Source of the DNA: Lachnospiraceae bacterium
GTDB taxonomy: Bacteria > Bacillota > Clostridia > Lachnospirales > Lachnospiraceae
Length of the DNA: 38,901 nt
Assembly: GCA_017623215.1 (NCBI GenBank)
Contig: JAGAPO010000112.1
Span: 1 to 38,901, forward strand
Direction: 5' to 3'
In this document: one piece after another, positions 15,578 through 22,917 of the stretch
Layout of the letters: each line of letters opens with the position of its first letter
How positions within the stretch are numbered: position 1 is the first letter of the stretch
The notes under the pieces: generated by a model
Database searches by the model: none
Told to the model about the DNA's origin: nothing
Seen by the model: only the letters and a program-made list of their open reading frames with translations
Made by a program: the position numbers and the translations under genes

Positions 15578-16116
15578 AGAATCGGAAAGAGGAGGAGCCG
15601 GCTGTTCTGGGAGAATTCACAGACGCGGAAGGCTGGCGGCCCCAGGAGAACGTGTTCGTCGGTGACTGCATGCCGTATACCTGTGATGGCAGATATCATG
15701 TGCTGTACCTGAAGGACAGAAGGCATCACCGCAGTAAATGGTGCCTGGGTGCGCATCAGTGGAGCCATATATCGACGGATGATTTTAAACATTGGCAGAT
15801 TCATCCTATGGCGGTGGAGATTGATGACCCTTCGGAAGGTTCTATCTGTACCGGCTCCTGGATTCGGGAAGGGGATACACACTACCTGTTCTATACAATA
15901 CGTTCCTGCGATGGAACCCCGGCGAAGATCTGCCGGTCAATATCAAAGGACGGATATCATTTTGAAAAGGATCGGGCATTTGCATTCACACTGTCAGACA
16001 CATACAAGGGTGTCAGCGCGAGAGATCCCAAACTGGTGTTGGATGCGCAGGGAAGGTATCATATGTTCCTTACCACCTCTTTGACGGAGAGCGGGGAGCT
16101 TTTGTTTGAAGAGTAG
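15432..16116 (+). pseudogene. GH32-like glycosidase relic, frameshifted and truncated
   Basis: A GGAGAGAGG site and ATG at 15432 start MSQNKEITLSG, which stops after 11 codons. One extra G in the GGG at 15461-15463 accounts for this, since the next frame continues VELMVNDVCADEDWPYGTH and runs open to 16116. That part shows the five-bladed propeller features of GH32/43-type enzymes: VFVGDCMPY with the probable nucleophile Asp, DDFKHW, CTGSWI and the RDPKLV transition-state motif. It ends abruptly with GELLFEE and a stop at about 225 residues, before the expected Glu-Cys acid/base region and the C-terminal sandwich. With the deleted kinase it looks like a dying fructan or sugar locus. Confidence 0.72.
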
Positions 16117-16142
16117 ATGAGACATGTTTGCCAAGATTCTTC

Positions 16143-16171
16143 TGGACGCGGGGATGGATTGCCGGTATAAT
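16143..16171 (+). promoter_or_regulatory. Probable SigA promoter of the TetM-like gene
   Basis: A perfect -10 TATAAT (16166-16171) lies 17 bp after TGGACG (16143-16148, 4 of 6 matches to TTGACA). The start near 16178 leaves a short leader before the GTG at 16208. Confidence 0.6.
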
Positions 16172-16207
16172 AGAAGATATTGTTGCGTTGCAGGAATGGA
16201 GGCTGTT

Positions 16208-18205
16208 GTGAAGATTACATTTGGAATTCTGGCGCATGTGGATGCCGGAAAGACGACATTTTCAGAGGAGATTTTATATCATACCGGCGTGTTAAAGCGT
16301 CCAGGGCGGGTGGATGAGCAGACGAGTCATCTCGATACGCACCCGATTGAACGAGCGCGCGGAATTACGATATACAGCGGACAGGCTTCTTTTGAGGCCG
16401 CGGGGAATACCTATTATCTCGTGGATACTCCGGGGCACGTGGATTTTTCTGCGGAAATGGAACGGGTGCTTGCTGTCCTGGATTATGCGGTGCTGGTTAT
16501 CAGCGGAACGGACGGGGTGCAGAGTCATACGGAGACCGTGTTCGGATTGCTGCGTCAGTACGGGATACCGACCTTTTTGTTCGTGAATAAGATGGATCGG
16601 GATACGGCGGATAAGGAGCGGGTGCTTGCGGATATCCGAAAGAGATTGACCGGGAAGGCTGTCGATCTTTTGGGAATGTCAAAAGAGGTGCTTGCGGAGG
16701 AACTTGCGGCTGCGGATGAGGAGCTGATGGAGCGGTATCTGGAGGGAACGGCAGAAGAGGAGGAGTATCTTGCCGGGTTAAGAAGGCTGGTTAAGGCCGG
16801 CGAGCTAATGCCTGTGTTCTTTGGATCGGCTCTGTATGATAAGGGAATGGATGAATTTTTACAGGCTTTTTTTGCGATCGCGGTGACGGAGTATGAGAAG
16901 GAAAAGGACGGTGCGGCTCAAAGAGAGCAACGGACGGTTGGGAAGGAGAACGGTTCGGAGGAAAACCGGAAGGATTCGTTTTCCGGCCGCGTGTTCCAGA
17001 TTCGTCATACGGAGCAAAAAGAGCGAATGACCTTTATTAAGCTGCTTTCCGGAAGTCTTAAGGTAAAGGAGTGTATCGGCGGGGAGAAGATAAATCAGAT
17101 TCGAATCGTATCCGGTGACAGGCTGCTGCCTGCTGCCGAGATTCACGCAGGAGATCTTGCGGCGCTTATGGGGCCGGTGTCGTTATTGCCGGGCGAAGGA
17201 ATCGGAAGCCTTTCGAATTCGGTCTCTTACCGGATGACGCCGATGCTGCGTGCCAGAGTCAATTATGATCGGGCGGTTCCGATTACGCAGGTATTGGAAG
17301 CATTTCGGATTCTGGAGGCGGAGGATCCGGCTCTTGCGGTGGATTGGGAGGAACAGCTGAAGGCGCTTCACATCGGAATCATGGGAAAGATTCAGCTGGA
17401 GATTGTAAAAGAGCTGATGCAGTCACGGTTTGGAATTGAAGTGTCCTTCGCACCGCCGGAGGTGCTGTACAGGGAAACGATTGTAAAAGAGGCGGTCGGG
17501 TGCGGACATTTTGAACCGCTCAGACATTACGCCGAGGTGATACTAAGGCTGGAGCCAGGAGAACGGGGCAGCGGAATTACCTTTGCAAGCGAGTGCCATG
17601 TGGATGTGCTGCCGTTAGGCTTTCAGAATCTAATTCGGACGCATGTCTTTGAAAAGATGCATAAGGGAGTGATGACCGGCTCACCGGCTGCGGATATTCG
17701 GGTTGTGCTGGTGAAAGGCCGGCATCATCTGAAGCATACCGAGGGAGGGGACTTCAGAGAGTCCGTGTATCGGGCAGTCAGGCAGGGGCTGATGCGCGCG
17801 AAGGAGCAGGGCGCGGTCGTGCTGCTGGAGCCATGGTATGAATATACGATCTCGGTGCCGCAGGACGCGGTTGGAAGGTTGCTTACGGATATCACGAAGC
17901 GCTCCGGAAGGTTTGACGCTCCGGAGACGCTTGGAGAACGCGTGGTTGTGAAGGGGAGAGGCCCGGTATCGGAGTTCGCCGATTACGCGGCGGAGCTTGC
18001 GGCGTATACGAAAGGGCTTGCTTCCGTCTCTCTGCTGCCCAGCGGGTATGAGGAGTGCCATAATGCGGAGGATGTGATTTCAGCAAGGAATTATAATCCG
18101 GACGGGGATACGGCAAATCCGTCCTGCTCGGTGTTCTGTGCGAAGGGGATTTCGTTCGTGGTGAATTGGGATAGGGCAGAGGAGTATATGCATTGTCTGA
18201 AGTAG
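16208..18205 (+). CDS. TetM-like ribosomal-protection-type translational GTPase (divergent)
   Basis: The protein has 665 residues and belongs to the EF-G/TetM superfamily. The G domain starts at once with FGILAHVDAGKTT (residues 5-17), then RARGITIYSGQ, DTPGHVDF and NKMD. An EF-G-like domain order follows, with a C-terminal LLEPWYEYTI...VPQDAVG segment close to TetM. A hydrophilic insertion rich in Glu, Lys and Gln lies between the G domain and domain II (about 235-260). The domain IV loop that in TetM carries the tetracycline-dislodging Tyr-Ser-Pro-Val reads HHLKHTEGGDF (about 505-515), so resistance is not assured. GTG at 16208 is preferred over upstream ATGs because GGAGG lies 5 nt before it and it matches the family N-terminus. 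A duplicated stop region follows at 18194. Confidence 0.85.
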   Translation: MKITFGILAHVDAGKTTFSEEILYHTGVLKRPGRVDEQTSHLDTHPIERARGITIYSGQASFEAAGNTYYLVDTPGHVDFSAEMERVLAVLDYAVLVISGTDGVQSHTETVFGLLRQYGIPTFLFVNKMDRDTADKERVLADIRKRLTGKAVDLLGMSKEVLAEELAAADEELMERYLEGTAEEEEYLAGLRRLVKAGELMPVFFGSALYDKGMDEFLQAFFAIAVTEYEKEKDGAAQREQRTVGKENGSEENRKDSFSGRVFQIRHTEQKERMTFIKLLSGSLKVKECIGGEKINQIRIVSGDRLLPAAEIHAGDLAALMGPVSLLPGEGIGSLSNSVSYRMTPMLRARVNYDRAVPITQVLEAFRILEAEDPALAVDWEEQLKALHIGIMGKIQLEIVKELMQSRFGIEVSFAPPEVLYRETIVKEAVGCGHFEPLRHYAEVILRLEPGERGSGITFASECHVDVLPLGFQNLIRTHVFEKMHKGVMTGSPAADIRVVLVKGRHHLKHTEGGDFRESVYRAVRQGLMRAKEQGAVVLLEPWYEYTISVPQDAVGRLLTDITKRSGRFDAPETLGERVVVKGRGPVSEFADYAAELAAYTKGLASVSLLPSGYEECHNAEDVISARNYNPDGDTANPSCSVFCAKGISFVVNWDRAEEYMHCLK

Positions 18206-18225
18206 GAAGAATGTCTGAAGTAGGA
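18194..18225. repeat. Tandem duplication over the stop codon of the TetM-like gene
   Basis: TGTCTGAAGTAGGA occurs at 18194-18207, where it encodes the last residues and the TAG stop, and again at 18212-18225, period 18. It looks like a recent slippage duplication. Confidence 0.85.
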
Positions 18226-18270
18226 GAAGAAAGGAATTTCAAATTTTGTATGGAATATTCTCCCTGCATC

Positions 18271-18279
18271 TGATATAAT
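18271..18279 (+). promoter_or_regulatory. Extended -10 promoter of metY
   Basis: TGATATAAT (18271-18279) is a perfect -10 with an extended TG. The -35 region at 17-bp spacing (TGGAAT) is weak. The leader of about 50 nt has a small GTCCG/CGGAC stem; it is too short to be a SAM riboswitch, and no other riboswitch was recognised. Confidence 0.65.
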
Positions 18280-18336
18280 AGGAGAAAACTCGTCCGCGGT
18301 AAAGAGAAGAATACGGACAAGACTGGAGGACCCATC

Positions 18337-19623
18337 ATGAAGGAACTGAATAAAGATGCAAAGATCGAGACCAAGTGTCTCCACGCCGGCTACACACCGA
18401 AGAACGGCGATCCGAGAGTGCTTCCGATTGTGCAGAGCACAACCTATTGCTTTGATTCTACGGAGCACATCGCGGCATTATTTGATATGCCGACGGAGTG
18501 CATGTATTCGCGTTTTGCGAATCCGACCTGTGACGCGGTTGAGAAGAAGATTGCGGCGTTAGAGGGCGGCGTCGGCGCGATGCTGACTACAAGCGGACAG
18601 GCGGCTTCCCTGCTTTCGATTTTGAACCTGTGCGGTGCGGGAGACAGCTTTGTATCGGTGTCTACGATTTACGGCGGTACGGTGAATCTGTTCGGTGTGA
18701 CATTAAAGAAGCTTGGTATCGAGTGTATCTGGGTTGACGCAGAGGCTTCTGAGGAGGAGATTCAGAAGGCGTTCAAGCCCAACACGAAGGCGGTATTCGG
18801 TGAGACGCTTGCGAATCCGGCGCTGACCGTATTTGATATTGAGAAATTTGCGGGAATTGCACATAAGAACGGGGTTCCGTTAATCGTGGATAATACCTTT
18901 GCAACTCCGATTCTGTGCCGTCCGTTCGAGTTCGGCGCAGATATCGTGGTGCATTCCACAACCAAGTACATGGACGGCCATGCGGTGCAGGGCGGCGGCG
19001 TTATCGTGGACAGCGGTAAGTTCGACTGGGCGGCGAGCGGTAAGTTCCCGGATTTCACCGAGCCGGATGAGAGCTATCATGGGGTTGTATATACCCGCGA
19101 ATTAGGTCCGATGGCTTATATTATTAAGGCAAGAATGCAGCTGATGAGAGATTTCGGATGTTATCCGGCTGCGAATTCCGCGTTCCTGTTGAATCTTGGC
19201 CTTGAGACGCTTCCCGTTCGTATGAAGCAGTATTGCGAGAATGCGCTGATTATGGCGAAGTTCTTAGAGAGCTCCGATAAGGTGGCTTCGGTTAATTATC
19301 CGGGCCTTGAGAGCAATAAGTATCATGAGATGGCAAAGAAGTATCTGCCGCTCGGAACAAGCGGCGTTATCTCCTTCTCGATTAAGGGCGGAAGAGATAC
19401 CGCGGTTAAGTTCATGGACAGCCTGACGCTTGCGTCGAATGTGGTACACGTTGCGGATATCAGAACCTGCGTGCTTCATCCCGCTTCGGCAACGCACAGA
19501 CAGCTCACCGATGAGCAGCTGGTGGCAGCCGGTATCGACGGCGGTATGATCAGACTTTCGGTCGGGCTTGAGAATATCGAGGATATAATGGCGGATGTAA
19601 AGCAGGCGCTGGATAAGATTTGA
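18337..19623 (+). CDS. metY: O-acetylhomoserine sulfhydrylase (homocysteine synthase)
   Basis: This PLP enzyme of the Cys/Met metabolism family makes homocysteine from O-acetylhomoserine and sulfide, in methionine synthesis. It has 428 residues, the length of the MetY subgroup rather than the shorter MetB/MetC. Visible features are the N-terminal ETKCLHAGY, the YSRFANPT block, TTSGQAAS, the cofactor-binding Asp185 in LIVDNTFATP and the PLP lysine Lys210 in STTKYMDGH. GGVIVDSGKFDW with the following TEPDESYHG is typical of O-acetylhomoserine enzymes. An ACTGGAGGA site precedes the ATG. It has its own promoter and no partner genes here. Confidence 0.95.
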   Translation: MKELNKDAKIETKCLHAGYTPKNGDPRVLPIVQSTTYCFDSTEHIAALFDMPTECMYSRFANPTCDAVEKKIAALEGGVGAMLTTSGQAASLLSILNLCGAGDSFVSVSTIYGGTVNLFGVTLKKLGIECIWVDAEASEEEIQKAFKPNTKAVFGETLANPALTVFDIEKFAGIAHKNGVPLIVDNTFATPILCRPFEFGADIVVHSTTKYMDGHAVQGGGVIVDSGKFDWAASGKFPDFTEPDESYHGVVYTRELGPMAYIIKARMQLMRDFGCYPAANSAFLLNLGLETLPVRMKQYCENALIMAKFLESSDKVASVNYPGLESNKYHEMAKKYLPLGTSGVISFSIKGGRDTAVKFMDSLTLASNVVHVADIRTCVLHPASATHRQLTDEQLVAAGIDGGMIRLSVGLENIEDIMADVKQALDKI

Positions 19624-19745
19624 ATGAATGTGTTATAGTATTGTTTGACGGAGAATCCCATGACGCAGCAGTGGAGGCGGTTAATTTCGAACAGGTACCG
19701 AAGCGGTTTATGGGAGTTCCATATGTGTACGGATCTAATCTATAA
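19623..19745 (+). pseudogene. Short coding-like remnant without a start codon
   Basis: Directly after metY one frame stays open for 40 codons and reads like protein (VIVLFDGESHDAAVEAVNF, then GVPYVYGSNL and a stop), but it has no start codon or ribosome binding site of its own. I do not recognise the family. It may be the 3' end of a lost gene, or chance. Confidence 0.25.
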
Positions 19746-19760
19746 AGAATAAGCAGACGG

Positions 19761-19860
19761 AAGGGCTGTTGTAAAACAGAATCGATATACACGAGGTTGG
19801 TTCCCTCGCCGATAGATGGGAACAACAATCGGGATCGATAGGTGTTCTACAACAGCCCTT
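19761..19860. mobile_element. 100-bp element with 13-bp perfect terminal inverted repeats (MITE-like)
   Basis: The ends AAGGGCTGTTGTA and TACAACAGCCCTT are perfect inverted repeats. Inside, ACA/TGT and ATCGAT/ATCGAT arms extend the stem, with a small CGAGG/CCTCG hairpin in the interior. There is no coding capacity. The arrangement looks like a miniature inverted-repeat element or fused transposon ends. It could also act as a terminator for metY, but no T-run follows. No clear target-site duplication was found. Confidence 0.5.
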
Positions 19861-19868
19861 TGAATGGT

Positions 19869-19883
19869 TCGTGTATGACACGA
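19869..19883. promoter_or_regulatory. TCGTGT-ATG-ACACGA inverted repeat upstream of the GH95-like gene
   Basis: It has the same 6-bp arms as the GH116 operator (TCGTGT/ACACGA) with a 3-bp instead of a 4-bp centre, about 40 bp upstream of the -35 of the next promoter. It may be a second binding site for the LacI protein encoded at 12911, or chance. Confidence 0.35.
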
Positions 19884-19923
19884 GCGGAGGGTTACGGATT
19901 ATTGGATGTTTGGATGTAAATGA

Positions 19924-19953
19924 TTGACGGATTTTTTATCTTTATGTTATAAT
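19924..19953 (+). promoter_or_regulatory. SigA promoter of the GH95-like gene
   Basis: The -35 TTGACG (19924-19929) and extended perfect -10 TGT-TATAAT (19945-19953) are 18 bp apart. The transcription start would be near 19960, inside the GAAACGTTTC palindrome. Confidence 0.82.
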
Positions 19954-19959
19954 AAAAAC

Positions 19960-19969
19960 GAAACGTTTC
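19960..19969. promoter_or_regulatory. LacI-type operator GAAACGTTTC at the transcription start
   Basis: A 10-bp perfect palindrome with a central CpG, in the context CGAAACGTTTCT, is the classic core of LacI/GalR-family operators. It lies right after the -10, so repression is expected. No LacI gene is adjacent, so the regulator is encoded elsewhere or is a global one. Confidence 0.65.
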
Positions 19970-20051
19970 TGTTTTGCATCAGAGGGGCGGCCTCCCCTGT
20001 CTTTGACGTGAGAACGGCCGATCATTTATTTTATAAAGGAGAGTATAAGCT

Positions 20052-22604
20052 ATGCAAACGGAAAAGATCCGCGAAATCGTTGCCCGCGCCGACCTTCATT
20101 ACGAAGGCGTCGCAAAGCGCAGTGAAGGCGGCCTTCCCCTGGGGAACGGCATTATGGCCTCCCTGGTGTGGACGTCCCCAACTGCCATCAAGCTGCAGGT
20201 GAATCGCTGCGATGTCTATGGAAATGACAGCTACACCAACAGCTTCCCGGACCGTCACATCGACTATGCCTATGGATGTGCGTTCGTTGATATTGATTTT
20301 GCCAATTTCGGCGATGATCTGTTTGGTGAGCAGACCAGACGGCACCTGGATCTGTATCGTGCGTCCGGTACGATACGCGGGGGGAATACCGAGACGACGT
20401 TTTTCGCCTGTGAGAATATGGACGCGTTCTGCTTTCATGTGCGCGACGATCGGCCTGCGCCGGAGAGTATCAGCATTCGGCTTAAGAACCTGCGCGACAT
20501 GGAGGTGCGAACGGCCAGCCATGAGGCGGTGAGCAAGTTTGAGGTGATCGACGATGTGATGGTGCTGACACAGACCTTCACCGAAGACGATTACTATTGT
20601 TCCAGCGCTGTGGCGGTGAAAGTGGTGGGCAAGCCTGCTAAGATGCGCTTCAATAATGAGAATGGCGGAGCTTACATGGGAGTGCCCGGCCGTCATGTGA
20701 TCGTGCTTGGAATGGAGACTGAGCGTGAGATGCGCCTGTGTGTGGAGCCAACACAGGGCGAGTTTGATATTTACATAACCAGCTATGCAACCTTCGACCG
20801 CACAAGAGATGTTCCGGAGACCGCGGCCGCGCTTGCGGTCCGCGCGGCGCTCATCGGAAGGCAGCAGCTGATGGAATATACGGAAAAGGTATGGGCTGAT
20901 TTCTGGCAGAAGTCCTACATTGAACTGTGGGGCAGCGAAGAGGCCAAGATGGTGGAGGCGCACTACCAGTATTTTATGTATGTCATGGGTATCTGCTCCA
21001 AGAATGGCAAATATCCGCCCAATTACGGCGGAATGCTTTTACTGACCCGCGGGGACCCAAGGCTTTGGGGAGCCATGCAGTGGTGGAACAACCTGTCGCT
21101 TTATTATAATCCGATTATGGCTTCCGGCCATTACGAGCTGGTAATGCCGTACCTATCGCATTACAATCTGATGCGCGATCGCCTTGAGGCGTATGCCAGA
21201 CAGCAGTGGGACAGCGAAGGATTGTTCATTCCGGAGACGATGGGCTTTGACGGCCCTGAGATCCTCGATGACGAGCTGGCAAAGGAGATGAGCGATCTCA
21301 TGCTGGAGCGCAAGCCCTGGAGTGAAAAGAGCGAGCGGTTCTGGAAGACGGCGCTTAAGAAACGCCCGCATGAGGCACGCTGGAACTTTATCGGCATCAA
21401 GACCTGGGAAAAGGGCGAGCTGACCGTTAAGGATCGCGGCCTGTATGCGGCTGTTACCCATATGATGGGAAGCCAGGTCGGTGTTGCCTATACGTACTGG
21501 GAATATTACCAGTACAGCGGCGATAAGACCTATCTGAAGGAATATGGGTATCCAATCATCAGCGGTATCGCCGAATTCTTCCGGACCTATCCCAATGTCC
21601 GCATGGATGACGACGGAAAGTATCACATCTATGGCACTAATTGCGGCGAGAACTATTACGGCTCCAAGGATTCCATGGAGTCCATTCTGGCGATGCACGT
21701 CATCTTCCCGATGGCGATTGAGGCGGCAAAGGTGTTGGGGGTTGATGAAGACAAGGCGGCGCTGTGGGCGGACAGGTACGCGAAGCTGGCGCCTCTGCCT
21801 ACGACCGCACATCCGGAGTTCAGCAACCCCCATTTTGATAAGACAAAACCGGTCTGGATCAATGCGGTTGGCAGCTATGTCATCAGCGAGCACGACAGAA
21901 CCGATCATGTGATTGCAAGTATGTTCCGGAATCCGGCCGGCTTCTGCGAGATGTGTACGGCTGAGACGAGGTACACCGATCCGGAGCTGTATGAAGCCGG
22001 TCAGCGCTGGATGGATCTGACCCTTGAGAACCATTCTTTACTGAGCCGTAAGCTGGTAAGCGAGATGTCAAGCGCCGGGCGCGTGCTGGCACACCTTGGC
22101 AGAGCGGAAGAGATGGCCGTTCAGATCGTCAATCAGCTTAATTGTATCAATGCCGACCGCGAATATTGCTCCTACAGCGATAATGGACGCGTGCCGGTAT
22201 TTGAGAACCGCCTGACCTCGCGCGAGGGGGTCAACGCAATGAGCGCACAGCGCCTTGGCAACTGCGCCGCCGCGCTGCAAAGAGCCCTCCTGCAATCCGG
22301 AGGAGGAAGCGCATGGCTGCCCGGAGTCATCAACCTGTTCCCGGCAATGCCCAAAGAATGGAACGCACGCTTCCGTCTGTTCGCAAAGGGAGGCTTCCGG
22401 GTGGAGAGCTCCTGTATCGACGGACAGATCGGCGAGACTGCGATCTACAGCGAGCTTGGCGAGACGCTGCGAATCCGCTGCCCGTTTGAAAAAGGCATGA
22501 TGGTTCGGGTCAACGGTGAAAAGGGCGTTGAGGTCAAGAATGCCGGTACTCTGTATGAGATCGCTACTAATAAGGGGGATGAGATCCGAATTACCGGACT
22601 GTAG
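20052..22604 (+). CDS. GH95-like (alpha/alpha)6-barrel glycoside hydrolase
   Basis: The protein has 850 residues and no signal peptide, so it is probably cytoplasmic. The N-terminal beta-sandwich contains GGLPLGNGIMASLVW and KLQVNRCDVY, which resemble the start of GH95 alpha-fucosidase/galactosidase and DUF5703 proteins (PIGNG...AMV...INRDTLW). The central part has YPPNYGGMLL, then WWNNLSLYYNPIMASGHYEL and ETMGFDGPE, typical of a helical barrel of this clan. The C-terminus is a small beta domain (LFAKGGFRVESS...RIRCPFEKG). I cannot assign catalytic residues or the sugar. An AAGGAGAG site precedes the ATG. Expression is under the LacI-type operator at 19960. It stands apart from the GH39 gene by a structured element, so the two may be separately controlled. 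Confidence 0.75.
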   Translation: MQTEKIREIVARADLHYEGVAKRSEGGLPLGNGIMASLVWTSPTAIKLQVNRCDVYGNDSYTNSFPDRHIDYAYGCAFVDIDFANFGDDLFGEQTRRHLDLYRASGTIRGGNTETTFFACENMDAFCFHVRDDRPAPESISIRLKNLRDMEVRTASHEAVSKFEVIDDVMVLTQTFTEDDYYCSSAVAVKVVGKPAKMRFNNENGGAYMGVPGRHVIVLGMETEREMRLCVEPTQGEFDIYITSYATFDRTRDVPETAAALAVRAALIGRQQLMEYTEKVWADFWQKSYIELWGSEEAKMVEAHYQYFMYVMGICSKNGKYPPNYGGMLLLTRGDPRLWGAMQWWNNLSLYYNPIMASGHYELVMPYLSHYNLMRDRLEAYARQQWDSEGLFIPETMGFDGPEILDDELAKEMSDLMLERKPWSEKSERFWKTALKKRPHEARWNFIGIKTWEKGELTVKDRGLYAAVTHMMGSQVGVAYTYWEYYQYSGDKTYLKEYGYPIISGIAEFFRTYPNVRMDDDGKYHIYGTNCGENYYGSKDSMESILAMHVIFPMAIEAAKVLGVDEDKAALWADRYAKLAPLPTTAHPEFSNPHFDKTKPVWINAVGSYVISEHDRTDHVIASMFRNPAGFCEMCTAETRYTDPELYEAGQRWMDLTLENHSLLSRKLVSEMSSAGRVLAHLGRAEEMAVQIVNQLNCINADREYCSYSDNGRVPVFENRLTSREGVNAMSAQRLGNCAAALQRALLQSGGGSAWLPGVINLFPAMPKEWNARFRLFAKGGFRVESSCIDGQIGETAIYSELGETLRIRCPFEKGMMVRVNGEKGVEVKNAGTLYEIATNKGDEIRITGL

Positions 22605-22721
22605 GAAAAGAAAGAATCCCAGGGGAAAAGAGGAAGGAACACTCCCGCACCTCTTACCCATATATCCAGAAAACCCCCAAAAGTCACATATTTCCACCTT
22701 CCGCCCAAAAGAAGAGAGGGG

Positions 22722-22727
22722 TATAAT
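22722..22727 (+). promoter_or_regulatory. Possible -10 element in front of the structured element
   Basis: GGTATAATG contains a perfect TATAAT (22722-22727), but the -35 position is weak (TTCCGC). If active, transcription would start at about 22735, exactly at the base of the structure at 22737-22856. Confidence 0.45.
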
Positions 22728-22736
22728 GTGCGTATA

Positions 22737-22856
22737 GGGCGGAGTCAGACCAGGCAGACGGTGCTCTGACAAGTTAACTTGATCAGAGCACCGTCTGCCT
22801 GGTCTGAAGGAGCGAAGCGACCCTGGGAAACCGAAGGTTTTCCAGGGACTCCGCCC
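22737..22856. repeat. Three-way-junction palindromic element (structured RNA or mobile repeat)
   Basis: A 10-bp perfect closing stem GGGCGGAGTC/GACTCCGCCC (22737-22746 with 22847-22856) encloses two hairpins. The first has 24-bp perfect arms (22746-22769 with 22783-22806) and a CAAGTT/AACTTG centre. The second has 12-bp arms CCCTGGGAAACC/GGTTTTCCAGGG with one G-T pair and a GAA loop (22821-22847). The hairpins abut the closing stem with almost no unpaired bases, and a 14-nt purine-rich linker joins them. It sits between a TATAAT and the GH39 start. It might be a leader RNA, a non-coding RNA, or a mobile palindromic repeat; the sequence does not decide. Confidence 0.6.
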
Positions 22857-22917
22857 GTTGGGGGCGGTACCCAGAGCGAAAGGAACCATGGACACAATAA
22901 CATATGGGAGGTTCAAC

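Noticed and set aside
10389..16116. Integrated phage or conjugative element around the A+T-rich island
   Set aside because: No integrase, relaxase, phage or transposase gene and no flanking direct repeats were seen; only carbohydrate genes and regulators.
18280..18336. SAM or other riboswitch in the metY leader
   Set aside because: The leader from the predicted start is only about 50 nt with one 5-bp stem; too short for known SAM riboswitches or a T-box.
20031..20963. Long minus-strand open frame opposite the GH95-like gene
   Set aside because: It mirrors the codon structure of the plus-strand gene, has no ribosome binding site and no recognisable domain; similar antisense frames over other genes were dismissed for the same reason.
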